Positions 26,475 to 40,226 of a DNA stretch of 64,000 bases are shown in pieces (position 1 is the first letter of the stretch; every line of letters starts with the position of its first letter). Under the pieces are notes generated by a model that made no database searches, was not told the origin of the DNA, and saw only the letters and a list, made by a program, of their open reading frames with translations. The DNA is taken from contig NC_064037.1 in NCBI RefSeq assembly GCF_932526225.1, forward strand, positions 17,770,471-17,834,470, given 5' to 3'. This stretch comes from Nematostella vectensis (taxonomy: Eukaryota; Cnidaria; Anthozoa; Actiniaria; Edwardsiidae). Position numbers and translations under genes: made by a program.

Positions 26475-28680
26475 GCATATCATTTGCATAGAACTTGCAA
26501 AAGGCAGTGCACATAACTTTTACAGTAAACGACAGGGACATCGAACTTGTATCGAAGATATGCTAGTACCAGGCTGCTTCTATGCAAATCACAGACAACA
26601 AGAAAATGAGGCTGTTGCATAGTTGTCTTGTGGCCATGGACATCGAAGTCATGGATAACTTCTTCGAGCTAAACGGTAACTTGGACCTTAAGGTTTTCAA
26701 CTAAATTTGAAAGCATATAATGGACCACAGACGAGTGTCATCTATTTCTGGTCAAAGCTTAGGCGTATTGTTTAAGGTCGAAAGCTCTATCGGGTTCTAG
26801 GTCTTACGTCACGCTTATCCCTGGCTCGTGCTTTTAAGTTAAGCGGTCAGAAGACGGCTAAGGTCTTGTTAGTCTTTCAAGTGACCGAAATTCTAAAAAT
26901 GCGATTGTCCGGTCTTTGAAGGTGAATGGCAATGGCTCCCAGATGGGGGCAAAAGGCTGGTTCTTGAAAATAGAAGTAGAAGTAGCAAGCTTGTGACGTC
27001 AAAAGGTCCATGCGAGTCACCTTTATTGGAAATGGTCAAAGGTTCCCTTGCTGGAGTTGCAGCCTTAGTTTAAACTATGTGTGATATTCAATGATACACT
27101 GAGCAGACGTGATGCTATACTTGTCAACGCCTCGGTACGTATACAGAAGTTTATAAGAAGAAAAATGCTGTGATACGATGAACAAAATAAACTGTAAAGA
27201 TACTTACTTTAAAATCTAGTATTTGAACATTTAGAATCCTAGGAATCCTTTGCGAAGTTTCTTTTTCTCGTATTGTCTATTGTCAGAACCCAGCAAGACT
27301 TGCACTAATGTCGTATCTCACACACTAGTTTAGAAAGCCCTCACCATTCTCCACTTGACGCGACGACAAAAGCTCGTTCATACAAGTATTGTAAGATACA
27401 AGTTTTGCAATTGAGTAAAGTTTCAAGAATACGAGGCTGGTAAAGGGATGATTGGAGAAAAGCAGAATGAACCCGTGTACCAGCAAGTCGAGTGCCAGTG
27501 CTATCGTGTTGAGCACCATGTTGAATGAGAACACTACATACTCTTGGATTGTGTTGTTGGGACGTTTACAAACTCTAAGGTTGTTTGACCAAATATACTT
27601 GTACTGGATACTTATTTTCGTCTTTTTTGTATCGTTCTCACAGTCCGTTTTATTGTTCGTACTTCACTCGTTCTTTTCACGTCCCATAAAAGCGTTTAGG
27701 TAAACTAAAGTCCCATGAGAGAGCTCATTTCAACCGGTTTTCGTTGTCCTTCAGTGAGTGTGCTACAAATAGATCTGCTTGATCTATCGGTGGTATATTG
27801 TCACTCACTAAGGCAAACGCGACAGTGCAAATCCTCGTTCATCATGAGGTTCTAATGTTTCGTGTTTTTGTCTAATTATTACATGAGGGTTTTTCAGTTT
27901 TTGTAAGCACGGTCTAGTAAGTACTTTTACCGCCCTGGCATCGATAAGTTCCCGATTCATGTCGCATGGGTTGTAGTTAGTAATGTTTTAGGTTTTGGAC
28001 GAACACTAGTCAAGAGAGGTGTTACTTTCCTATTTGAATAGAGCATGTTCTGTCGCCTAGTTTCGTGTGGCGAAGTTGTGTAGCCCCCCCTGTTATCTTT
28101 AGTGTAACTGTTACCTAAACATACTTTCATTGTTGAGTTTAAATCGATCTTGAAGGGGTCTGGTCTTGTGATACAGAGATATGTTTCTTATAGTTATAAA
28201 TGGAACATGACAATTGACCGAGTTTAATAAGGCAAGATCTTGTAGCTCCGTGTAGTCTGTAACCCAATGCATGCTTCAAGTGTATTGGGTTTACGCTTTT
28301 ATGGGTGTACGTATTGTCTGTTGGTAAGGTCTTGTAACAACATGTAGTGTCGATGGTGAAGCGAACCACTAAATGGGCTTTTTTATGCTAAGGTCATACC
28401 TTTCTTTTAATAAACAAAGAGACAAACTACTTGAAACAATGTCCATTAGTTCAGTTCGGCCGTGGGAGGCATTCTATGACGCCAAGGTCTTTTAGAACCT
28501 TAAACATTTCACTACACTTCATAGATATTTACATTGTATCTGCTCTTAAAATCTACATCCATGCTCGTTTGACTAGAGTCCAGGCCCTCGCAGTCATTTG
28601 TCCTGGGTTGATATTAGTATCAGTTACTAAAGCGGCGTTAAGCAAAAGGTTTAGCTCATTGTCTTGTTTTGTTCTGCACA
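26475..28680. other. Region upstream of the AKAP1-like exon
   Basis: No coding sequence recognised. It ends in a pyrimidine-rich stretch and CAG at 28,679-28,681 that would be the acceptor of the exon that follows, so at least its right part is probably intron. Confidence 0.45.
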
Positions 28681-28689
28681 GTGTTTAAG

Positions 28690-29873
28690 ATGCGTTTGAA
28701 GGCCAAGATGCTCGCTACTCTGGCCATCCCTGCGGCTGCCTTAACGATGGTATTAGTGTTCTTGTGGAAGCGAAAACCACCGAGCAACCTTCCCAGAGAG
28801 GAGCCCTGTTCGGAGGAGAAAAAGGACCGGACTGAGTTAAGTTTTCCTTTCAACTCGCCAGATCATTGCAACAAGAAGGTGCAAGAGATTGAGGCGAAGA
28901 GCAGCGACGAACTAAGTATCAGTGAAGTAAGAGAGGAAGAAATCGTACGAGAGATATCCGAAAGAGATGTGGTTGAGAATAATGTTTTTACTGGGGAAGA
29001 GGATGAGAGGGTTGCGCAAGGTAAACCAGAATTGCAAGAGAACTGTCAGCTCTCTTCGTCCGACTCACAGTCAACACAACATGATTCGGGAATTGATACC
29101 AAGTCGTTCCAGGACATGAATGGATCATTTGATGACACACAGAGTGAGGGAAGCGTAGACAGTGCTATGCTCGCAAGCTTCACCGAGGTGCAACCCGAAG
29201 CTGGCGGCAAATACACAACCGATAAAGAGATCTGGGAGATTGAATTCCCTCAAATCCTTTGCGGACGATTGATTGGACGAAAGGGGAAAAACGTTAAAGC
29301 CATCTCGGATCAGTCCGGTGCCAAGATTCGCTTGATCCCACAATCACCGGGAGAGGTATCAACTCATAGAATCATCTCACTGTCTGGAGACAGCTCCCAA
29401 ATCAAAAGCGCGCTAGACTCCATTCACGACCGCTTTCCTACGGTTCCACTCACTCGCATCAACCTCGCAGCAACGTCGTTGCAGGCCGGCGCAGCAACTC
29501 CACAATTTGTGAACACATCCCCCGCTGTTCCTTGCGTGCAGACCGTGTTGCCCTCCATGGTGAACGTGAGCGTGGTCGTGACGAGCGTGATCGATGCGCA
29601 TCACTTCTTCATCCAACTCCACAACGACCTCGTACAGCGCCAGCTGCAGCAACTACATCAGACCATGATGCAGTGTTACGGCCAGGGTCTCGGGCCCGTA
29701 GTCAACCAGCCCATCATGGTGGGCACGTATTGCGCTGCGCCTGCGTACACCTACAATGGATGGTACCGATCGCAGGTGCTAGGGCCCACAGCGAGCCCGG
29801 ACGAAGTGGAAGTCAAGTATTTGGATTATGGCGGCTACAGCCGGATCGCGGCGTCTTCGCTGAGACAGTTAAG
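28690..29873 (+). CDS. AKAP1: AKAP1-like mitochondrial A-kinase anchor protein, first coding exon
   Basis: Encodes 394 residues and part of a codon. The N terminus has a membrane anchor (about residues 8-26) followed by KRK, as in the outer mitochondrial membrane anchor of AKAP1. An acidic, low-complexity region (about 30-175) would hold any PKA-binding helix. A KH RNA-binding domain follows (about 181-250) with its GRKG loop, then a Tudor domain (from about 290) ending YLDYGGYSRIAASSLRQLR. KH plus Tudor behind a membrane anchor is specific to AKAP1. The exon starts after an acceptor CAG at 28,681, and the frame ends at a donor AAG|GTAAAG at 29,873; human AKAP1 continues with SDF after the same RQ(I/L)R, so more exons are expected. 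The TAA just past the donor is intronic. Confidence 0.88.
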
Positions 29874-31325
29874 GTAAAGTCCACCTGTTACATGTGGTAT
29901 ATTAGAGAACTGAAGCAAAGGCGAAGAACGTGAATAAAAGATGCTGTAATGTCCAGTGCTCAATTCTAAACTGTGGTTTCGATAATATCAAATAATTTCA
30001 AATAGTTCCAAACAAGCACATACGTTACCGTCGTCGATAAACTGTGAAACTTGGTGACTCTTATATGAGTAGTTGCCAAATACTTTATTTACTATGTGCT
30101 GCCTATGGAATACACTACTTTTTAAGCCCTCTATTAGGCCCCGGCTGCTTGCTATTCTTATCATCGCGCTGATACCACACTTCTAATCACATCTTTAAGT
30201 GCTCTGATGCTAGAAGTATTCCCTTAAGTAGGCTTCGTCCGTACATTTGTATTTATTGAGACCGTGCCAACAAATAAAGCAACAAACCAAAAAAATTGCT
30301 CCATCCTTCGTTTGAAAGAAATTATCTAAATATCGTCGATGGAATAATCGAACAGTCAATAAAAGTGGATACACTTTGCCTTTCTTAATCAGCTATCGTC
30401 TGTTAATGGGTTGGTACAGAATAGCCTTCATTCAAACAAGCCCTTTACTGTTTTGTGTATTTTTCGTATGTCGAACGTTACTTGCTATCCTTAAAGCCAC
30501 ATTGTCACCAGTTTACTTCCGGTCGATTACATAACAATCTCCGATGATTTTTAACGGAAAACGCGAAAAATATTTCAAAATATTGAAAGCAGTGTGTCTA
30601 TTGGAAGTTTCTTTGAGGATACGATCGATAATTTAGAGCGGATGGCCTGTTAAATATATCGGATTCTAATAGATTCTTTTGTCTTTTAACTGTTGAGGTT
30701 TCCGTCGGACCTCCCGAAGTAAAGTGGTGACAATGCGGCGTTAAGCCCGTGACAAAGCAGGTTGGGAAGTTAGGGTAATTCAATCCTTTTTTACATTATT
30801 TCAGCCATCGTTGCATTGTAACTAAGGTTCCCAGTGCAGCCAGGATAACCCATTTTGCATCCTTTGTCAATTCGTCTCGTCTCTCTTTGGCAGATCCCTT
30901 GACAAGAAATCAACTTGATTTATTTGCTTCAGGCACTTCTCGGCTTCATTTCACACTTGTTTCTCTGTTTATGTTTGTTAGCAGTTTCAAAGGTTTCAAA
31001 TTTACCTATTTTTTTATTGGAAATACCAATGTTATGGTTATAATCGTGATGATAGATGACCAGCGATTAGAATGCTCATTTTTAAGAAACCCAAGCTTGA
31101 CGTGACCTAAAAAAAGGTTATAATGAAAATAATAATGATGATTATAATATTTTGTTAATTAAGGATAAAAATATTTACAGTCTTTATTATATTTTTTACA
31201 ATATTTGATGCAAATATAACATCAAAAGTACAGAAACACAATAATTATACAGTAAACTCACACAAAAAAATAACAATAAGACAACTTGTTAGACCTTTTA
31301 TTTCTCTTTGTTTTTGTTTTATTCA
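29874..31325. other. Region after the AKAP1-like donor
   Basis: No continuing exon was found by eye. AAATAAAG-type signals occur but cannot be tied to a transcript. Confidence 0.35.
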
Positions 31326-31328
31326 CAA

Positions 31329-31330
<2 letters not shown>

Positions 31331-31411
<81 letters not shown>
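31331..31411. repeat. (TTA)n microsatellite, about 27 units
   Basis: Uninterrupted TTA/ATT trinucleotide tract. The long poly-Leu, poly-Tyr and poly-Asn frames across it are not genes. Confidence 0.97.
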
Positions 31412-31412
<1 letters not shown>

Positions 31413-34400
31413 CGCAGCCCCAGGAGGGAGTTCGGCCATTTTGCGGACCATTTATTAGGCATTTTCGTCTATCGCACATTGTGGGGACCCAACACGAAAA
31501 CGCTGAACCCCTTTAGCAAGTGTTGGAGTAAGACTTCCTTCCAAAATGCACTACTTCTGTGGGCGGTCATTTAATTGGCTCAGCGGAGGAAGTCGCCATC
31601 TGTTACTTGGCAACCGTTTACAAAGCCAGAGAATTCTCTTAACTGAGAATATGTAAACGTGGGATTAATATATAAAATGGCTCAAACATCTTAGACGCTA
31701 GTGGAATATTAAGAACACCAGTCATGCTTTCTGGTTTATTTATCCGGTTGGTTGACCAAAAATGATTACAGATTAAACCATTACGGGCTTAAAAAACATT
31801 CAACGAGAAACGGCAAGTAATTACTGGAAAGTATTCCCGTACAACTAGTGTTATTAGAGGATTGCAGATTTTCTTATTTAGCGGCAATAGTTAAAACCAA
31901 GAAGTTCCATTGGCTAGGATATACGCTTGGATCGCTATTTTAACGAAACCCATTTCTTATTGTTTTTTTTGTTTTTTTACTTTTTGGGATCATAGTTGAT
32001 TGGATTGTGTCGACTTCACTTGGATACGATCTTTTATTTTTTTTAAGTTCATCTCGTTATCTTTTTTGAAATGTGTTCCCAAAACACAGGTATATTATGG
32101 CCATTTTAAGGAACGTGATGGTAGGCCTCATCCCCATAATAGTCTTTTCCTAGTTATAATTACGTTTAAATAACTGCCCGTCGTCCACCCGTTTTCTTAA
32201 TAACTTCAAAATGTGCTTGCGCTTCCCACATGGATGTCAATATTACACAACGGGGCGATTTCCCACACATAAAATGCCTTCCCCTTGACAGGGCTGATAA
32301 CTCCCTCCCCCGTCACAATTATTGCCAAAACATCAGCATCCAGATGGCGCGGGCCGTGATCCGGGGGAGGCTTACATCACTAGTGATTTTGATTCAATTA
32401 TTTATTCGCGTGAGCTCGTATGTCCCAATTGCTGGGTGCAAACTGCGTCACTCTAGATGGAACTGTTTTTGGAATACCACTCGCATTTCTTGAAAGCGTG
32501 ACATTAGAGTTGACCCAACTTGCGTGACGCGTGGTTTTGTAGGCTTTGAAGGCCTTTGCAAATGAGATGTTCATTTCAGTAACGAATCACGCTAGAATTA
32601 CGGTGAATTTCATGTTTTGTGCCCACTGTGATTGGCAGTCAAACAGTGGTCACAAAGCGAAATTCTGATTGGCCCTTATCAAACAGTGATCACAAAGCGA
32701 AATTCTGATTGGCCCTTATCAGTGTATTCAAATTCCTTTCCCACCCTTTTAATATCGTGAGTTTATTTCTCAACAGTATTGTTTCTCGAAGAGAAATACT
32801 ATATATACTATTGATAGGCATTCAAATCATTCTGAATAAAGTTACCCTCACCGGCTTCGTCGTTACTAAAATGATTACCCTGAAATGACTACCACTGTAG
32901 TTTGCTTTACATAAAAACTGTTTATAGTCTTGAAGCGGCGCAATTTTGACAGCTGATATATTTTGACAGCGGCCTGAAAAGGGGCGGCAGGCGTCGCGTA
33001 CAATATTTGTGCGTTTATTTTTCCTTTCCAGCTTTTCTAAAATAAAACCGCCTTATACTCGGGCTATAGTTATAGTAAAAAAGAGGACATACCACGGGAT
33101 TCGTCATTAACACAATCCTTGCAGGTTCGTTTGAAGTGAAATAGACGATAATACTTTATCCAAGCTCGCGAAATTTGGTTAAACCTTTTTTTAGTAATAG
33201 TATTTTCCATCCTTACAGGAGGATACTAAAAGTAACGAAGATTGCACCCGCCCGTGCTACCAGCACGGGAAAAAACGATTGCGTTTGTGTAAACTGTTGC
33301 ACCTTTGCCGCACATGCCTCGTTTGTGCACTCCGCCGCCATTTCCCAAGCTCGGGTCTATTTAACAAGTACGAGACCTGGTTGGCGTTATAAGCTTGCCT
33401 AAATGCTAAAAATACGTTTATAAATGTCGAAAATTTGTGTTGTTCCTGTAGGAGTGATTTCCTGAGTTGTTTGCCGTTCCAAGCAGTGGAATGCTATCTA
33501 GCAAATGTTGCACCCTTGCAAGGTAACATGCAGACCTCACCACGCTATAACCAGACTGGTCAATACCTAAAATAATACAAAGGATAGAAAGACAACATCC
33601 AAAAAAATGCCCTGACCTGACCATACCCTAAAAGAGACAGCTCAATTGGAAAAACTCACATTTAGATCTTCTCCTATTTTAGATTTCGCCACTATCATGT
33701 CGCTTCACTACTTGGGCGACATGCACGAAGAAACAAGTGATTTTCTAGGCTGCAAACTTGTGTGTTCCAGCTTTTGGCGGCAAAATAACAACAAAAAAAC
33801 CCCGCAGATTTCTCAGCACTTACGAGTCAGCCAAAACGTTTTTGTGTCAAAAAGATTTCGAGAGATGATTGGAACAATTTTTGTGTATATTTTGGTGTGA
33901 TTTTGCCACTCAGTTCCTATTGTGACATTGCTCAGCAAGTTCATGTTACGCAGGGGACTCGTACAGTTCAGTAGCATCAGCTGTACTCGAAGACCTGACA
34001 ATGAATGCTGTACTTACTGCGAGGGTGGTCGGACAACAAAACCAGCTGCCATGCCTGGAACTCTACCTTCTTCAAAATGACCAGGTATAGATTTACCAGA
34101 TATTAACTTACCATGGATGGAGGGGTAGGAGTTCCAGATATTAACTTTCCTGGGATTGAGGAGTCGGTGGTAACAGATATTAACTTACCTTAGATTGAGG
34201 AGTAGGGGGTACAAGGTATGAACTTATCTTGGATTGAGAGGTAGGCGAACTTACCAGGGAAGAAGGGCTAGGGGGTACTGGGTATGAACTTAACCTGGGA
34301 TGGAGGTGTTGGATGTTTCTACATCCATTCTAGATTAGAAGACTTAACAATCCGGAAAGTAGTAACGGTGCAGTATGCCTGATGAACACTTTATTTGTGC

Positions 34401-35390
34401 AGCATTGTGTCAATTTCAGTTAGAATTGTTATTTACATTTAAAAGTCTTCGTCAGACGCCTTTGTCATCCTACCAAAATACGAAGTGATAGAAAGCGCAT
34501 CCATTTTCATCGGCTGATTTGGTATATCGTTGTCATATTATCGATTAAATTAGGTAAATAAAGCAAAATTTATATTTTAGACGGTTATTTAGAGATTTCT
34601 TTTAATAATTTGTTTTCCAATATCGTTGGAAAACAAAGTCGTGGCTGACAAAGGTCCTTAAAGGCGGATACCAACGCTTTTACCATTTTATAAAGGAATT
34701 GGTAATTTTCTTGTTTATTTAACAAACCTCGCTGTTGTTATTTTCGAAGACTCTACTGGTCAACAGAGAGCTGGTGAATCGTGGACTTGCACGGTGGGTC
34801 GAGTCTTAACCGTCATGCATCAGGTGTCTTGCCTGTGACGTCATACTAAGCTGTTTTGAGGAGTGCCGTTACTGACGTCACCTTCTGAGAAGGGAGTTGA
34901 GGCGTTTGTTGCCATGGAGACGCAGTGTGATTGACTGGAGCTGGTTCAGGTTTGAATAGCATTAAGTGTAGAAGTGAAAGAAGAAACTGTTTGGTAGATA
35001 GTGAATAGATGTTAAGCATTTTAAACATTGGTTTTCAGTAACTCCATAAGCTCGTGTTTTTTCTTATGAACTGTTACATGATTTAAAGTAGCAATTTACT
35101 TTTAACCCAAAACGAAACTTTTTAAAATTGTTTGAAATTTTTTTCGTGTTTTTCGTTTTATTTTTTTCTCCTTTAGTCTTTTTTGGTTTTCGATTTCCGC
35201 ATCAATTGGAGATCATGCCGTTGTAGAAATAACGTGGCTCTTATTAACACCATCATCGTAGCCAAGGCATTAGGTCGACTTGTTTACTTGTAGCGTTCGA
35301 GTTTAAAGTCTATTTAGAAAGCCTTGTTGGCTTCGTAATCCTGTGGGGTCCGACATACGATTCATAGTACCTACGAATTTCGACTGCCAT
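31412..35390. other. Non-coding region with minor repeats
   Basis: No gene recognised. A 43-bp tandem duplication around CACAAAGCGAAATTCTGATT lies at 32,640-32,722. A degenerate array of about five 57-bp units (TATTAACTTACC, GATTGAGGAGTAGG) lies at 34,085-34,320. Confidence 0.5.
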
Positions 35391-35394
35391 TCGA

Positions 35395-35550
35395 CCCTAG
35401 CTGTCCTTCGAGACACTAGCTGACTTTCATTCAAGACCCTAGCTGACTTTTATTCAAGACCCTAGCTGTCATTCGAGACCCTAGCTGTCATTCAAGACCC
35501 TAGCTGTCATTCAAGACCCTAGCTGTCATTCAAGACCCTAGCTGACTTTA
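35395..35550. repeat. About 20-bp minisatellite (GACCCTAGCTGTCATTCAA), eight copies
   Basis: Tandem units of 19-25 bases with the common core CCCTAGCTG; the right-hand copies are almost identical. Confidence 0.85.
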
Positions 35551-37899
35551 GCTGTAGAGTAACGCATGTAGAATACGCTAAAAGAACACCGTGGCGTATT
35601 TAATTTCCAGATTACGTAGCCTTGTGAATCAATGAATATTTCCCGACCAATGTTGTAAAATGCCAAATGGAATAGCCCGGAAATATAAAAAAACAATATG
35701 ATGATAGTTTGGATTTTGGAAAGGTGACTGTAATAAACGGGAATCCGCCGTACATAAATTATAATTTACTACTGAAAATTCCAGTTCACTTAAGAGAGTA
35801 TTATGATATTAGCGAAAAATTAATATATTAATTATTATATCTAGTGTATTATCGAATTTAAACTTATTCAAGCCTTTAATGTAAATGAATCTCTTCAAGA
35901 CGGAAGTGTGGCTCGAGTACCAGTTTTTTGTGGATCATGCAGGCCCGGACCCAGGATAAAAATCTGACCATCTCCGAAAGAACAAAAACATCATTTTTTT
36001 CTGCCTTTGCAGTATCTCCACGGGACGTTTATTGTCGGGTTTGGCTACGTACCAGAGTGATCTAACTTATGCTTTATAGTTTTGTCTACAAATAGAACGT
36101 CCATTGGGAACCGAAACGGCCGTTGTGTGTGTGTGTGTGTGTGTGTGGGGGGGGGGGGGGTACGTTCGCACCCCCTGCACCTCCCCTGGGTACGGGCCTG
36201 TCATGTTCATAACTCTGGTGAACGAGCACACTATTTGGGTAATTTGGACACGACTGTTTCTGTCTGTATACCCTCAACACATTTCGTTTCTTGGAATGGA
36301 CGTAAATAACCTTTGCATACACACTATTTGCATTTCAAATCTAGACTAAAAAAATTAATTAAATTGTAGTTATAAGTGGCTTCCCATTGGAACTTGCTTG
36401 TAAAATGGTATCATGTGACACCCTTTAAGTCTTAATGTTATCGAGCGCGCATGGTGCGAAAGGACTCTTTAAATATAACTTCAAATATGTGCTTAATTGC
36501 CCCCAAGTCTGTCATGAAGAAGTCTTATTAAAGACGAAAATTTGGTAGAGTCGAGTACAAGTTTTTGGTGAACCATATTTATACTCTATTTAACGAACAC
36601 GACTATTTGGCTAGTTTGACTTGTACCCAAGTATTGTAGAGTAAATATGGTGATTCTTCAAACGACGACGATAGTTATTTATTACGAGGATCAAAAGTTA
36701 GGTAAGAATGTCACGTGAGCCAGAAGTAAGGAATTAAGGTCTAAGAGTTCATATTCATGTCCATAAGATGGAATCTTTTCTAAAGATTATGGTGAGAGAT
36801 AGAATCCGTTTTGAGTAGTCGTCGCTTGCAGTTAGTATATAGTGTTATTTATCGGAGGGCAAACGTCTAATTATTAACCAATTCAATGCCCTTGTCAACT
36901 TCCATTATCAGTTTTACCGTGAGAAGCCACTTAAAGTAGAAGAGTGTTTGGTAGGATTAAAGATTCTGAACTCTTTATCAGCGTCATTTATGCAATTGCT
37001 TGCTCACACTTTTGTGCCAGGGGTAGATAGGCGCTGTGCTGTTGAGCTTTGTTGTGGCAAATAATACCGAGCCAAGGCTAAGGCCACTATTACTTTTAAA
37101 TATTAGACAAGATACAAACCCACTACATCACAAGAACTGATTTTCCGGGAGGCCGACTGCAGGGGCGCAGGTGGGAATTTTCTCGCAAATCCTACGAGGG
37201 AGAAATCCCATGATCCCCCGCACGCTCCAGGCACGTCCATGCCCCTCGGTCCACCAAAGAAGTAAAAACACGTGCTCTTTTGTAGTCCCCATTCCTCTCG
37301 GTCCACACACTACACAGTGCGCATGCGCTGGAAATGAAAATCAAAATGGCGGACGGAATTTTGAGGCAGGCTGAGAATTCATATTTTCGTCCCTGATCTG
37401 GACTAGTATGGACCCTGAGGTTAACTTTTTTGCACACGCTTTTAGCCGGAATTTCCAAAGAGTAGTTTCTTGTTTTAAGCTGAAAAGTAAATTCTATATC
37501 AAGCCAAGTAACCCACCCCCCCCCCCCCCCATATCAGTCAATCTTGTTTTATAAACTGTCGTTTTTTCTAGCTCGCTCGGTCATTTCCTTATTAGGCATT
37601 ACATACCGTATTTGGTAGTCCACCTCAATCATTTTTTTTCGCTTTTTTATCGCTCTAGAGCTTTTAAAGTCGAGAATTTCCACGTAAACTTGCAGGAATT
37701 CGTGTTTACTACGATTTTGCTGGCAGCATTCTTGGGAATGGAGCCTAGTCCCTAATGTTTTACAATCACAGATCTCCCTCGCCCCAGGCTCTTTTAGACC
37801 ATTTAGAAAACGACAGCCATTGATTGACACGCCCCTGGTGGGAGAAGGCGAGCGTGATAAGTTTCTACATTATAAATAATTGGTTAAACATCAATCGCT
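35551..37899. other. Non-coding region
   Basis: No gene recognised apart from the GT/G tract. A 15-base C-run is at 37,516-37,530. A segment at 37,267-37,300 (ACACGTGCTCTTTTGTAGTC) recurs at 38,581. Confidence 0.4.
36124..36160. repeat. (GT)n followed by a G-run
   Basis: About 11 GT units pass into 14 G residues. Confidence 0.95.
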
Positions 37900-38214
37900 T
37901 TAAAATTTTCCATATTGACAGAACGATCGTATGACGGAAAACCTGTCTTCAATAAAAAAAAATCGTTTGGGGGATAGGGGCATATATTTGTCCGGTGCGT
38001 TGTTCTTTAGAATTTCTTCCACGGTTTTCCGACAACTTGTGCACCATTTCGTGCCAGGGAAGTAATTTCTCGCTTCAGAATAACCCAAGAAGTCTACTGC
38101 TTCGGAGAGCCTTTCAGGTAAGTCGACAAAGTCAGCCGAATGAAGGCCGGATGACAAGGAAAAGGGGCATCTCTTATCAGTTTTCCGAGCGTCATTTCGG
38201 TGTTTTAAACACAA
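37900..38214 (-). CDS. Uncertain open frame, possible transposon fragment
   Basis: A 104-residue frame with LSEAVDFLGYSEARNY and a CTSCRK pair. It resembles N-terminal zinc-like segments of uncharacterised cnidarian transposon proteins, but only weakly, and no partner sequence is seen. It may be chance. Confidence 0.2.
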   Translation of the reverse strand: MCLKHRNDARKTDKRCPFSLSSGLHSADFVDLPERLSEAVDFLGYSEARNYFPGTKWCTSCRKTVEEILKNNAPDKYMPLSPKRFFFIEDRFSVIRSFCQYGKF

Positions 38215-38639
38215 CGAGAACCTTCATGGACTTTTGCAACCCTTGCCAACCTTTGTCGGCCTAAACCACATAATGGTCCTCGGTGTCACACTCTTGTGTA
38301 GCTCGGGTTCTACAGCTTTTCGCACATGTTGACGTCGTATTGGCGACACCATTGCCGAAGTGGAACACAAATGGCGCGAGCAAGCCGCCTACTTCATAGC
38401 TCTAAAATAAAGGCTGTATACAATGAAAAAAAATCTGTTAACTGGTAAAAGTTAAAACAATAACAGAAGAATACACTAGAGAAATGTTGACCTTATACAA
38501 AAAGAGACTTTCTTATACGAAGCGTATTAGAACCGGGGAATTTATTGCGCATGCTCAGATGTTTGATCGCTGCCAATAAACACACGTGCTCTTTTGTAGT
38601 CCCAATGCCCCTCAGTCCTCCGAGTCCTCCAAAACGTTT

Positions 38640-39060
38640 TGAGTAGTTTTGCTCTTAGTGAGTCCACCACATCACACACCACGTGACCACCTTGTTGCAC
38701 CCCCCTTGACACCTACATGACACCTATCGGCTGCCATAAGATGTTTTTTCCATGATGTATAGATATTTTTTTTATTTTGATGACGTTAGCATATTTTTGC
38801 TTTTCCGTCCCAAATGACTTGACCACATTGCTGCACCCCCCTTGTCACGTACATGGCACCTACCAAATTCAAATGTAATATAATCATTCGTTCATGAGAT
38901 ATGTATATGTTAATTTAAATCACGTTTTGACTAGTTTTGCTTTTATAGTGACCTCATCGATGACAATCATGTGACCATTTTGTGTCCCCCCTTCCCTTGA
39001 AACTTACATGACACGTTTTCCTGGGGCGGACGGACGGACATCACGTCACGAAATCTTGAG
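38640..39060. repeat. Degenerate dispersed repeat (TTGACACCTACATGACACCTA family)
   Basis: Three diverged units combine CACGTGACC, CACCCCCCTTGACACCTACA and ATGATG/TGACGT segments. The same family recurs at 57,380-57,950. Confidence 0.6.
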
Positions 39061-40226
39061 TCGATGGGCTATTACCAATATTTGCTGCCCTTTTTTTTTG
39101 TTTTATACCAATTTTTTTTTTTAGGTATGGGGCTCCGCTAACGCGGCGCTTTGCGCATGGAAGCTCTGCTTTAAATGTTATAGTGATTGTTATTTTTCTT
39201 TGGATAGAAAAGAATAATTAGCCTGCTTGCAGGCAGTACTCGGTGTTATTATCGTGGAAAAACCTCTCCGTTCGATGATCGGGCGCCATCTTGTATTTTA
39301 AGCCGCGTGGTTCCTGGGGGCGAGCGCAAAAACGGACGCAGGGCAGGGGGGAAAGGAGAGACAATAGGAAAAAATCAAATTTAGATCCTGATTTGTCAAA
39401 AGTTTATAAGAACCTATTCAGCCTGATTTTGAAAATTCAAGGTCCTTGTGCGCGTGTGTTAACTGTACAGGAGAATGCGAAAGCTGGAAGTGTAAAGAGA
39501 AAGAATAATTTAGTCGGCTTTTTAGAGAAAGCAGAGACATCAAGATCAAATTGTTAATGAAAGCGAACTTGCAATTCTGGACTTCTTTTTGAATTTTTAA
39601 TTAAAATTTCTGAGCCCCCATCGAACTCAATGAATTGCCCATTATGTCTTTTGTTTTAAGGATTCAAAACAATTTATAGTAGATAATAGCAGTCTGATAG
39701 AATTGTTAAATTTAAGGCTAAGAAAGCCTTCTTTAATTTTGTTTATTTTAAATTATCGCTGGGAAACGAATTGCCAGCAGGGTTTTATCAATAATAGCTA
39801 AAAATATGGCAACAAAAGCAAAAACAAAACACACATTTGTCGAATTCCCAAAACACTTTTTTGGCATCTTTCAAGCTTCTCTAGTGTCTGTAATTAACGG
39901 AACAATAGCGCGTTGCGTTAAGTATACATGAAGACAGTCATTAAGGGATTTCTCTCTTGTGATTGCTAACCAGAAATTGTCATCTGAAAGCGATAAAAAA
40001 AATTCTGATTAATATGATTGGTCTAGAGTTTGACAGAAATTTCATAATTTAGACTTCTATCTCTTCCTGGGGATTTCATTATTTAGGCAGTCGACCGACT
40101 CGAAAGCGTGATTAATATTTTATATTGAGTAAGTGTTTCCTTAGAGACACACTCTCAAACCTCTAACAGCGAGTCATGGAATTGCCTTAGCCATCACACC
40201 GCAAACATTGCGAGCTTTTGGCAAGA
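39061..40226. other. Upstream region of the ANKUB1-like gene
   Basis: No other gene seen. A TATTTTATATTGAG stretch about 100 bases before the ATG could belong to a promoter, without further support. Confidence 0.3.

Noticed and set aside
31258-31574. Poly-Leu, poly-Tyr and poly-Asn frames
   Set aside because: Products of the TTA microsatellite only.
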